A stretch of 12,106 nt of DNA. Origin: Croceibacterium_A sp965977975. Its GTDB lineage: Bacteria; Pseudomonadota; Alphaproteobacteria; Sphingomonadales; Sphingomonadaceae. The translations under genes were made by a program, and so were the position numbers. The notes under the pieces were generated by a model, which was not told the origin of the DNA, made no database searches, and was given only the letters and a program-made list of their open reading frames with translations. Location of the stretch: positions 1-12,106 of the forward strand of contig CBHCZH010000110.1 in assembly GCA_965977975.1 (NCBI GenBank), in the 5' to 3' direction. Below are positions 1 through 6,332 of the stretch, piece by piece; within the stretch, counting starts at the first letter, position 1; the number at the start of each line of letters is the position of its first letter.

Positions 1-21
1 GGAAGTGAAAGGAACGCGCGC

Positions 22-387
22 ATGCCGCTTTACGAGCATGTCTTTCTGGCGCGCCAGGACTTGAGCCAGGCTCAGGTCGATGCGCTCGCCGCCAGTGCCA
101 CCGAAATCGTCGAGCAAGGCGGCGGCAAGGTCAGCAAGACCGAGACCTGGGGCCTCAAGAGCCTCGCGTACAAGATCGACCGCAACCGCAAGGCGCATTT
201 CGTGCTGCTCAACCTCGAATGCCCGGGAAGCGTCGTTGCCGAGCTCGAGCGGCAGAACCGCATCAACGAAGACGTGATCCGCTGGCTCACCGTCAGCGTC
301 GAGGAGCACGAGGAAGGCCCGTCCGCGCAGATGCGCAAGAACGAGCGTGATCGCAAGCGCCGCACCGAACGCGAGGAGCGCTTCTAA
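22..387 (+). CDS. rpsF: 30S ribosomal protein bS6
   Basis: Encodes bS6 (121 aa), a small-subunit protein that pairs with bS18 on the platform of the 30S particle. The N-terminal MPLYEHVFLARQDLS, the central ETWGLKSLAYKIDRNRKAHF segment and RINEDVIRWLTV are diagnostic of the family. The C-terminal tail (about residues 98-121) is rich in Arg and Glu, as is common in alphaproteobacterial bS6. The start is supported by AAAGGA at positions 8-13, eight bases upstream of the ATG. It is the first gene of rpsF-rpsR-rplI, and its stop codon overlaps the rpsR start by one base, so translation is probably coupled. Only 21 bases lie upstream, so neither the promoter nor any S6:S18 autoregulatory leader can be assessed here. 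Confidence 0.98.
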   Translation: MPLYEHVFLARQDLSQAQVDALAASATEIVEQGGGKVSKTETWGLKSLAYKIDRNRKAHFVLLNLECPGSVVAELERQNRINEDVIRWLTVSVEEHEEGPSAQMRKNERDRKRRTEREERF

Positions 388-611
388 TGGCCCGTCCGTT
401 TTTCCGCCGCCGCAAGTCCTGCCCGTTCTCGGCCAAGGACGCCCCCGCGATCGACTACAAGGACGTGCGCCTGCTGCAGGGCTTCATGTCCGAGCGCGGC
501 AAGATCGTGCCGAGCCGCATCACCGCCGTGTCCGCCAAGAAGCAGCGCGAGCTCGCCAAGGCGATCAAGCGCGCCCGCCACCTGGGCCTCTTGCCCTACA
601 TCGTGAAGTGA
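387..611 (+). CDS. rpsR: 30S ribosomal protein bS18
   Basis: Encodes bS18 (74 aa), which binds the 30S platform together with bS6. The family core is clear: basic N-terminus with RRRKSCPF, then IDYKDVRLLQGFMSERGKIVPSRITAVSAKKQRELAKAIKRARHLGLLPY. Length is normal. The ATG overlaps the rpsF stop as TAATG, and a GAGGAG ribosome binding site at 373-378 lies inside the end of rpsF, which points to translational coupling. rplI follows after a 12-base gap. No priB lies between rpsF and rpsR, unlike the Escherichia coli order, which fits an alphaproteobacterium. Confidence 0.98.
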   Translation: MARPFFRRRKSCPFSAKDAPAIDYKDVRLLQGFMSERGKIVPSRITAVSAKKQRELAKAIKRARHLGLLPYIVK

Positions 612-623
612 GGAGCTAGGATC

Positions 624-1238
624 ATGGAAATCATCCTGCTCGAACGCATCGAGAAGCTCGGCACGATCGGCGACGTGGTCACCGTCAAGGACGGCTACGC
701 CCGCAACTTCCTGCTGCCGAACAAGAAGGCCCTGCGCGCCAACGAGGCCAACCGCAAGGTGTTCGAGGCCAACCGCGAGCGGCTCGAGGCCGAAAACGCG
801 GCACGCCGGGACGAAGCGGCCAAGGCCGGCGCCACGGTCGACGGCGCGGAGCTGACGCTGATCCGCGCTTCGTCCAACTCGGGCCAGCTTTACGGTTCGG
901 TCAACGTCAAGGACATTGCCGACGCGCTCAAGGCCCAGGGTCACGACATCAACAAGTCGCAGATCATCCTCGAACGGCCGATCAAGACTCTCGGCCTGTT
1001 CGACGTCAAGGTCGCGCTGCATCCCGAGGTCCACGTCGTGGTCAAGGCCAACGTCGCCCGCTCGGACGACGAGGCCGAGCTGCAGAAGCAGGGCATCGAC
1101 GTGATCGGCCAGCTGGCCGAGGAAGACCGTTCGGAGACCGAAGGCTTTACCGAAGCCTTCGACCCGAACGCGGAGCCGGGCGAACTGCCCGCCGAGGAAG
1201 CGCCGGCCACCGAAGGCGAGGAAAACGCCGAGGGCTGA
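624..1238 (+). CDS. rplI: 50S ribosomal protein bL9 with acidic C-terminal tail
   Basis: Encodes bL9 (204 aa), a large-subunit protein at the base of the L1 stalk. The N-terminal 23S rRNA-binding domain is textbook (MEIILLERIEKLG, then GDVVTVKDGYARNFLLP and NKKAL), followed by the connecting helix (about 41-75) and the C-terminal domain with GQLYGSV and HPEVHVVVKANV. The family core is about 150 residues. Here an extra tail of about 40-50 residues (165-204) is strongly acidic and Pro/Ala-rich, without obvious fold. AGGAG at 611-615 supports the start. The gene ends just before a strong intrinsic terminator. A decayed copy of its 3' half lies at 6042-6288. Confidence 0.97.
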   Translation: MEIILLERIEKLGTIGDVVTVKDGYARNFLLPNKKALRANEANRKVFEANRERLEAENAARRDEAAKAGATVDGAELTLIRASSNSGQLYGSVNVKDIADALKAQGHDINKSQIILERPIKTLGLFDVKVALHPEVHVVVKANVARSDDEAELQKQGIDVIGQLAEEDRSETEGFTEAFDPNAEPGELPAEEAPATEGEENAEG

Positions 1239-1262
1239 AGCCGCTCAGGCCAAAGACAAGAG

Positions 1263-1298
1263 AGGGCGCGCTCCGTAAGGACCGCGCCCTTTTTTTTT
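1263..1298 (+). terminator. Rho-independent terminator of the ribosomal operon
   Basis: An 8-bp stem AGGGCGCG (1263-1270) pairs with CGCGCCCT (1283-1290) around a 12-base loop, and runs into nine T residues (1290-1298). This is a strong intrinsic terminator 25 bases after the rplI stop and separates the ribosomal operon from the adhesin gene. Confidence 0.93.
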
Positions 1299-1336
1299 GC
1301 GCGCGCGACCAGGGTGCGCCGCCATCGGCTCCTCTA

Positions 1337-1352
1337 GGACGAACGTCCGATG
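1337..1352. promoter_or_regulatory. Near-palindrome upstream of the adhesin, candidate operator
   Basis: GGACG-AA-CGTCC at 1337-1348, with GATG following, lies 56-71 bases upstream of the adhesin start codon. Fifteen of its 16 bases match the centre of the 26-bp palindrome at 4813-4838 (GGACGATCGTCCGATG at 4820-4835). A shared operator for one regulator is possible, the LuxR-type protein at 4842-5942 being the nearest candidate. I could not identify convincing -35/-10 boxes around it. Confidence 0.35.
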
Positions 1353-1393
1353 TCCGCGCGTTCCATGCCGGTTAGCCTTTGCCGACGAACGAC

Positions 1394-1400
1394 AAAGGGA
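1394..1400 (+). promoter_or_regulatory. Ribosome binding site fixing the adhesin start
   Basis: AAAGGGA ends seven bases before the ATG at 1408. It selects this ATG, which begins a proper signal peptide, over upstream in-frame start codons that fall in the terminator region. Confidence 0.7.
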
Positions 1401-1407
1401 ATCAACC

Positions 1408-4254
1408 ATGCGCAAGACCCTCGGACTTCTCGCCGCCGCCGCTCCGCTCGCGCTCGCCGCCGGGCTCGTGCTGCCCTCGCCAGCACGCGCCGACCCGACA
1501 CCGGAATGCAACGACGGCCCCGGCGCGAATTCGACCGAGTGCGGGACCGATTCGTCGGCCACCGGCGACGACAGCACGGCGACCGGCCAAGGCAGCATCG
1601 CCAGCGGCCTCCGCAGCACCGCGACGGGGCAGAACAGCACCGCATCAGGGGAGAGCAGCACCGCCACTGGCGCCGAGAGCGAGGCCAGCAACCTTTTCAG
1701 CACCGCAACCGGCACAATCAGTGTCGCCAGCGGCGAAAGCAGCACCGCGACCGGCTATGACAGCACCGCCACCGGCAACTTCAGCACCGCAACTGGGTTC
1801 TTCAGCAACGCCAGCGGCCTCAGCAGCACCGCGTCCGGGAGCCTTAGCGAAGCCACTGCCGAACTCAGCACGGCGACCGGCGCCTATAGCCAGGCCACCG
1901 CCGTCAACAGCACCGCGAGTGGCTCCTTCAGCGACGCGCGCGGCGACAACAGCACCGCAACCGGCGCGGAAGCCGGGGCCTTCAACCTCAACAGCACCGC
2001 GACCGGCGCGAGCAGCCTGGCCAGCGGCTTCGCCAGCACCGCAACCGGCGCGTTCAGCGAGGCGAGCGGCGATGTCAGCACGGCGACCGGCGAGGACAGC
2101 CGGGCAACTGCCGCCAACAGCACGGCAACCGGAGCGTTCAGCCTGGCCAGCGGCGCCAACAGCACTGCCGCCGGTGTGGCAAGCGCGGCGATCGGCGAGG
2201 ACGGCACCGCCACGGGGGCGAGCAGCCTGGCGCTCGGCATCAACACCACCGCGACCGGCGCGAACAGCGAGGCCAGCGGCGCGGACAGCACTGCAACCGG
2301 AACGCTCGCCGTCGCCAATGGCACCCAAAGCACTGCGACCGGAGCGGGCAGCTCGGCGAGCGGCAATCTCAGCACCGCAACGGGGCAGGGCAGTCAGGCG
2401 ACCGGGGTGCTAGCCACCGCCACGGGCGCGTCGAGCGTCGCGAGCGGCGAGAACGGCACCGCCACCGGCGAGGAAGCCGCGGCGACCGGCCTCAACAGCA
2501 CCGCCACCGGCCAGGACAGCCAGGCCAGCGGCGACAACAGCACCGCTAACGGGCAAACGAGCGTGGCAGACGGCCTCAACAGTACCGCGATCGGCCAGGC
2601 GAGCCTCGCAAGTGGCGACAACAGCACCGCCACCGGCCAGGATAGCCGGGCGACGGGCGCCAACAGCACCGCGACCGGCGGGCTCAGCCTGGCCAGCGGC
2701 GCCAACAGTACCGCCGCCGGGGTAGCAAGCCAGGCGATCGGCGACAACGGTACCGCCACAGGGGTCAGCAGCCTGGCGATCGGGCCCAACAGCACCGCCA
2801 CCGGTGCGAATAGCGATGCCAGCGGCGAAAACAGCACCGCGAGCGGTGAAGGTAGTACTGCCAGCGGCGCGAACGGCACGGCGCTCGGCCAGGCCGCGGT
2901 TGCATCGGCCGATGGCAGCGTAGCACTCGGCCAAGGGTCGGTGGCCGATCGGGCGAATAGCGTGTCCATCGGTGCTGTGGGCGACGAGCGCCAGCTCACC
3001 AACCTTGCCGCCGGCACCGCCACGACCGACGCGGTCAACGTGGCCCAGCTCGACGCGGTGGCCGCAGACGCCGCAGCCGCGCAGGCCACCGCCGACACCG
3101 CGCTCGCCGACGCGGCCGCTGCCCAGTCGACCGCCGATACCGCCCTCGCTGACGCGGCAACGGCTCAGTCCACCGCCGACACCGCCGTGGCCGACGCGGC
3201 GGCAGCGCAGTCCACCGCCGACAGCGCCGTAGCCGACGCGGCAGCCGCCCAGTCCACCGCCGACACGGCCTTAGCGGACGCGGCAACGGCTCAGTCGACG
3301 GCCGACACCGCCCTTTCCGACGCAGGGGCGGCCCAGTCCACGGCCGATACCGCCCGGATCGAGGCGGCTGCGGCGCAATCCACGGCCGACACGGCCCTCG
3401 CCAACGGCGCCTATTTCCGCGCCAACAGCACCGGCCCCGGCCCGCAGGCGATCGGCGCCGATTCGATCGCGGTCGGGCCGTCGAGCATCGCCAGCGGCAA
3501 CCAGTCGGTCGCGATGGGCGCGGGGGCGCAAGCGATCAACGGCCAGGCGGTCTCGATCGGCGCAGGCAACATCGCCTCGGGCAACGGTGCCGTAGCGATC
3601 GGCGATCCCAACACCGCCACGGGCACCGGCGCGGTCGCGATGGGCGCCGACAACACCGCCACCGGAACCGGCGCGGTGGCGCTCGGCAACTCCAATACGG
3701 CCACCGGCAACGGCTCGGTCGCAATCGGCAACGGCTCGACCGCGGCGTTTGCCGGGTCGGTGGCGATCGGCGACGGCGTTACCACGACGCGCGTCGGCCA
3801 GGTCGCGCTGGGCCCGGCCAACTCCACCTATACGCTGGCGGGCATTTCTTCGAGCGCGAGCCGGGCCGCGCAGAGCGGAGCGCTGCGGCTGGTGACCAGC
3901 GATCTCGCCGGCAATCTCGCCACCACCGATCTCGACATCGGCGAGCTCGCGGGGCTCGGCGGCCGCGTCGGGGATCTGGAAGAGGGGCTGGCGGCGCTCG
4001 ACAACGAGGTCGGTCGCGACTTGCGGCGCGCCGACGGCGGCATCGCCGCCGCGATGGCCCTGGGCGGCACGGTCATGCCGCCCGACACGACGTTCGCGAT
4101 TTCGTTCAATCTTGCCACCTATCGCGGCGAGCAAGGCTTTTCCGCTGCGGCCGTGGCGCGGGTGACCGACCATGTCTGGGTCAGCGGCGGGTTCGCGGGC
4201 TCGACGGTGAAAGGCTCGACCGGTGGCCGGGCCGGAGTGACCTTCGGCTGGTGA
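1408..4254 (+). CDS. Trimeric autotransporter adhesin (YadA-like)
   Basis: A 948-residue type Vc secreted adhesin, expected to form a homotrimer anchored in the outer membrane. Order of parts: Sec signal peptide (1-28, cleavage likely after SPARA); long head of about 66 degenerate heptads of the STATGxN/SxASGx type (about 48-511); neck with DERQLTNLAAGTATTDAVNV (about 512-551); Ala-rich coiled-coil stalk of eight 14-residue repeats (555-666); second, more classical YadA-like head with VAIG/VAMG repeats (about 668-805); the TLAGISSSASRAAQSG segment; a short coiled coil (about 846-874); and a 74-residue YadA anchor (875-948) with four predicted beta strands ending in Trp. Its substrate or host is unknown. 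It follows the rplI terminator, so it should have its own promoter. Its stop lies seven bases from that of the convergent minus-strand gene. The repeats could allow length variation. Confidence 0.94.
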   Translation: MRKTLGLLAAAAPLALAAGLVLPSPARADPTPECNDGPGANSTECGTDSSATGDDSTATGQGSIASGLRSTATGQNSTASGESSTATGAESEASNLFSTATGTISVASGESSTATGYDSTATGNFSTATGFFSNASGLSSTASGSLSEATAELSTATGAYSQATAVNSTASGSFSDARGDNSTATGAEAGAFNLNSTATGASSLASGFASTATGAFSEASGDVSTATGEDSRATAANSTATGAFSLASGANSTAAGVASAAIGEDGTATGASSLALGINTTATGANSEASGADSTATGTLAVANGTQSTATGAGSSASGNLSTATGQGSQATGVLATATGASSVASGENGTATGEEAAATGLNSTATGQDSQASGDNSTANGQTSVADGLNSTAIGQASLASGDNSTATGQDSRATGANSTATGGLSLASGANSTAAGVASQAIGDNGTATGVSSLAIGPNSTATGANSDASGENSTASGEGSTASGANGTALGQAAVASADGSVALGQGSVADRANSVSIGAVGDERQLTNLAAGTATTDAVNVAQLDAVAADAAAAQATADTALADAAAAQSTADTALADAATAQSTADTAVADAAAAQSTADSAVADAAAAQSTADTALADAATAQSTADTALSDAGAAQSTADTARIEAAAAQSTADTALANGAYFRANSTGPGPQAIGADSIAVGPSSIASGNQSVAMGAGAQAINGQAVSIGAGNIASGNGAVAIGDPNTATGTGAVAMGADNTATGTGAVALGNSNTATGNGSVAIGNGSTAAFAGSVAIGDGVTTTRVGQVALGPANSTYTLAGISSSASRAAQSGALRLVTSDLAGNLATTDLDIGELAGLGGRVGDLEEGLAALDNEVGRDLRRADGGIAAAMALGGTVMPPDTTFAISFNLATYRGEQGFSAAAVARVTDHVWVSGGFAGSTVKGSTGGRAGVTFGW
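1549..2938 (+). repeat. 21-bp-periodic head repeats of the adhesin
   Basis: About 66 degenerate copies of a 21-base unit encode heptads such as NSTATGA, SSLASGF and DSTATGQ. Recurring DNA words are AGCACCGCGACCGGC and variants. Each heptad is expected to form one turn of the left-handed parallel beta-roll of YadA-type heads. The codons vary between copies, so the array is old rather than freshly expanded. Confidence 0.85.
3070..3405 (+). repeat. Eight 42-bp tandem repeats encoding the adhesin stalk
   Basis: Eight consecutive 42-base units encode the 14-residue repeat AAAAQSTADTALAD with small changes (units 3 and 6 begin AATAQ, unit 7 is AGAAQSTADTARIE, unit 8 ends ALAN). Fourteen residues equal two heptads, which fits a trimeric coiled coil. 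The units match closely enough for slippage or recombination to change stalk length. Confidence 0.9.
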
Positions 4255-4261
4255 AGCGGGC

Positions 4262-4759
4262 TTACTCCGCCGCCGGGGCGGGCCCGCCTGCTGCGGCAGG
4301 CCCCGTGATGCGGGGCCTGTCGGCGTCGAATTGGCGCTTCGTCTCGGCGCGGTTGCTGCGGGTGAGGAAGAATCCCGTCACACCGAGCGCGAGCAGCAGC
4401 AAGCCCAGCAGAGGCACGTCGCCGCGGTCGAAGATGCGCAGCGCCATCCAGGCCACGCTCATGGCGACGACGCCGAGAAAGATCCCGGCGTTGTTGCCGG
4501 GATAGGCGTACCGCTCGCCGCCGCCGGCCAGCCTGACGCCGTGGATGCCCTTCACGTCGAGCACCTTGTACAGGTAAAAGCGGCCCTCGGCGCCCGGCGA
4601 AATGAGCTCCGCGACCGCGTCCGCAGTGAGCGGCTTGGCGATACGCTCGGTCCCGCCGTCCGAGCGTTCGAACGTGATGTGAGCGTATCTGACGACGCCC
4701 TTGCGGCGGAACTTGACCGGGGCTTCGCGGACCTTGCCGTCGAGGACGGATACGCTCAT
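4262..4759 (-). CDS. Small two-TM membrane protein of unknown function
   Basis: A 165-residue protein I do not recognise. Residues 1-88 form a soluble, probably beta-rich domain (segments VRYAHITFERSDGG and GRFYLYKVLDVKGIHGVRL). Two hydrophobic segments follow, about 91-109 (AGIFLGVVAMSVAWMALRI) and 114-133 (VPLLGLLLLALGVTGFFLT), then a basic stretch and an Ala/Pro/Gly-rich tail. No catalytic motif is visible. GAAGGAG on the minus strand (4768-4774) fixes the ATG at 4759. The gene is convergent with the adhesin and lies downstream of the LuxR-type gene on the same strand with an 82-base gap, so the two could be co-transcribed. An inner-membrane protein with a large soluble N-terminal part is likely. 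Confidence 0.72.
   Translation of the reverse strand: MSVSVLDGKVREAPVKFRRKGVVRYAHITFERSDGGTERIAKPLTADAVAELISPGAEGRFYLYKVLDVKGIHGVRLAGGGERYAYPGNNAGIFLGVVAMSVAWMALRIFDRGDVPLLGLLLLALGVTGFFLTRSNRAETKRQFDADRPRITGPAAAGGPAPAAE
4297..4319. terminator. GC-rich hairpin at the convergent gene ends
   Basis: A perfect 9-bp inverted repeat, CAGGCCCCG (4297-4305) and CGGGGCCTG (4311-4319), surrounds a 5-base loop. The stem extends by three more pairs if one G-U is allowed. It lies 42 bases past the adhesin stop and inside the 3' end of the minus-strand gene. Neither side has a T-tract, so classical intrinsic termination is doubtful. It could protect a 3' end or assist termination of adhesin transcripts. 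Confidence 0.4.
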
Positions 4760-4767
4760 CGGGCATG

Positions 4768-4774
4768 CTCCTTC
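4768..4774 (-). promoter_or_regulatory. Ribosome binding site of the two-TM protein gene
   Basis: GAAGGAG on the minus strand lies eight bases before the ATG at 4759. An ATG at 4766 is in another frame and too close to this site, so the 4759 start is preferred. Confidence 0.7.
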
Positions 4775-4812
4775 ACGAATTCTCGTACCAGCTTATCGGC
4801 TCCGCGCGCGGC

Positions 4813-4838
4813 CGGCATCGGACGATCGTCCGATGCCG
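4813..4838. promoter_or_regulatory. Perfect 26-bp palindrome between the LuxR-type gene and the two-TM gene
   Basis: Two 13-base arms, CGGCATCGGACGA (4813-4825) and TCGTCCGATGCCG (4826-4838), are exact reverse complements without a spacer. The site begins three bases after the LuxR-type stop codon (minus-strand direction) and 54 bases upstream of the next gene's start. As DNA it suits a dimeric regulator; as RNA it would form a stable hairpin, but no T-tract follows. Its central 16 bases recur with one mismatch upstream of the adhesin (1337-1352). Confidence 0.6.
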
Positions 4839-4841
4839 TGC

Positions 4842-5942
4842 TCAACCCCGCGAGCCATTGCCGACGATCAGGCGCACGAGCTCGCCCTGACGGTTGACGC
4901 CGGTCTTGTCGAAGATGTGCGACAGGTGCGTACGCGCGGTGGAATAGGAAATGCCGCGCCGCGCAGCGGCGGCGCGTTTCCCGTCGCCCTTGGCGATCTC
5001 GACTGCAAAGGCTGCCTCCGCCGGCGTCAGGCCGAAATGAAGGCGCAGGCGCGTGGCCGTGGCCTCGTCCGAGTGGTCGACGGCCTCGAACAGGATAGCG
5101 GCCGGCAGGCCCGGCGCCAGCACCGGCACGGATTGACGCAAGGGGATGACCAGCAGCTTGCGTCGCACACCACCATTGCTCCGCAGGGTCAGCTCGCCGC
5201 CGGCGTCACCGAGCCCGCGCCGGACGCATTGTCCGACCAGCGCCTCGAGCGCGGCGTTCTCCTGCTCGCCTGTCGCTCGTAAGCGACCAAGCGACAGCTC
5301 CAGGCCCCCACCGCGCTCGAACAGCGGTTCGGCGGGCTCGTTGGCGAAGATCAAGCGACAATTGCCGTCGACCAGCATTGCTCCGCTGGCCATGCGCTCA
5401 AGCAGGCGGGCCGAGACCTCACCTCCAGCGCTTTGCCCCGCGAGGCGGATATTGATCTGCACCGCACGCCGAAGGTGCCGCGAAATCAGCTTGTAGGCCC
5501 GTGTCTGCTCCGGCGAGTAGGCGTTGCGGCCGGGCAGCACCATCACGGTACGCCAGCCATCTTCCTCGAGCACCAGGCCGCCCAGTTTGGTGCGATATCC
5601 CTGCGGCAATGACCATTCCTGGTGGTAAGGGTTATTGCGAAGGCCGGCAGGATCGATGACCATCGCGTCAGTCACCGCCGCTCCGACACCCCGAGCGACG
5701 ATCCCGTGCCAGACCAAGTCCTGATCGTGATAATCCGCGTATGTCCGCAAGTAGCCGGGATCGGTCCGCGGCGCCTGCAGCCAGGCGATGCCTCCCGGGC
5801 CGATTGTGCCGAACGCGGCATCCTCCGCGCCGAGCTGATCGGCGAGACGGACCAGCGCGTCGGGCCAGAGGGCAAAATCGGCGGCCGCCGAGTAGATCCC
5901 GTCGAGAACCGAAAGCATGCCCGCTTCGTCGATAACCGGCAT
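4842..5942 (-). CDS. LuxR-type HTH transcriptional regulator
   Basis: A 366-residue regulator from the chosen start MPVIDEAGM. The C-terminal domain (about 298-360) is a LuxR/GerE helix-turn-helix: LTPAEAAFAVEIAKGDGKRAAAARRGISYSTARTHLSHIFDKTG, where STARTHLSHIF is the recognition helix. The 290 residues before it resemble no sensor I can name; about 179-211 (LLERMASGAMLVDGNCRLIF) looks PAS-like. I see no receiver domain and no clear acyl-homoserine-lactone pocket. The start is uncertain: an ATG at 5984 would add 14 low-complexity residues (LRGIRPQRG...) with no good binding site, whereas a G-run precedes the ATG at 5942. Such proteins are common in sphingomonads. The palindromes at 4813 and 1337 are candidate targets, by position only. 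Confidence 0.85.
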   Translation of the reverse strand: MPVIDEAGMLSVLDGIYSAAADFALWPDALVRLADQLGAEDAAFGTIGPGGIAWLQAPRTDPGYLRTYADYHDQDLVWHGIVARGVGAAVTDAMVIDPAGLRNNPYHQEWSLPQGYRTKLGGLVLEEDGWRTVMVLPGRNAYSPEQTRAYKLISRHLRRAVQINIRLAGQSAGGEVSARLLERMASGAMLVDGNCRLIFANEPAEPLFERGGGLELSLGRLRATGEQENAALEALVGQCVRRGLGDAGGELTLRSNGGVRRKLLVIPLRQSVPVLAPGLPAAILFEAVDHSDEATATRLRLHFGLTPAEAAFAVEIAKGDGKRAAAARRGISYSTARTHLSHIFDKTGVNRQGELVRLIVGNGSRG

Positions 5943-6041
5943 CGCGCTACCAGCCCCCCTTTGTGGCCGAATACCGCGAAGCATTCGCCAAAATCGCCAG
6001 CGACGAATTGGATCGTATCACAATCGCTTTGCGCTGAAATC

Positions 6042-6288
6042 CCTGAAGCTGATCGGTGCTTTGTTTTAGTCCGGGACGGCTCTACGCACAGTCAAGACCC
6101 TCGACATTGCCGACGCGCTCAATGGACAAGGGATTCGACATCAACAGTGGCGATCATGCTCGAAAGGCGAGGAAGATCGCTCGGAAGCCGAGGGTTTCAC
6201 CGAGAGCTTCGACCCGATTGCCGAACCGGGCAGCTCCCGACCGATGAGGTCATCCGTCACCGAAGGCGAGAAAGCCTCCGAGGGCTGA
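6042..6288 (+). pseudogene. Decayed partial copy of rplI (bL9 3' half)
   Basis: This stretch aligns to rplI 851-978 and then 1117-1238 in the same orientation. CTGAAGCTGATC, the segment GACATTGCCGACGCGCTCAA and GACATCAACA correspond to the GAELTLIR, KDIADALK and DIN parts of bL9. Its last frame reads EEDRSEAEGFTESFDPIAEPG, against EEDRSETEGFTEAFDPNAEPG in the intact gene, and ends EGEKASEG-stop against EGEENAEG-stop. About 139 bases are missing between two GGCCGA words of the intact gene (976-981 and 1115-1120), giving a frameshift. A TAG (6068-6070) and small indels break the frame further. The N-terminal half is not recognisable. It has no start codon or binding site and is not expected to make bL9. 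Confidence 0.87.
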
Positions 6289-6311
6289 GCCGCTCAGGCT
6301 CCGAAGAGCAA

Positions 6312-6332
6312 AGGCGTGGATCCGCCTCTTTT
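6312..6332 (+). terminator. Weak terminator of the rplI-like fragment
   Basis: AGGCG (6312-6316) pairs with CGCCT (6323-6327) around a 6-base loop, followed by CTTTT. It lies at the same place relative to the stop codon as the intact rplI terminator, after the shared CCGCTCAGGC. The stem is three pairs shorter and the T-run is reduced, so it looks like a decayed counterpart that may still work weakly. Confidence 0.5.

Noticed and set aside
1297..1407. A 37-residue N-terminal extension of the adhesin from an upstream TTG.
   Set aside because: It begins inside the T-tract of the ribosomal terminator, has no binding site and would bury the signal peptide that starts at 1408.
1645..2375. Long open frames antisense to the adhesin head.
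   Set aside because: They are low-complexity shadows created by the GC-rich periodic repeats and carry no domain or binding site. The same holds for the antisense frames at 2394-3098 and 3271-4173.
5962..6034. Possible extension of the rplI pseudogene upstream (reading AEYREAFAKIASDELDRITIAL).
   Set aside because: The peptide looks somewhat like the bL9 connecting helix, but it cannot be joined in register with the firm alignment starting at 6042 and overlaps the LuxR-type leader, so it was left out of the call.
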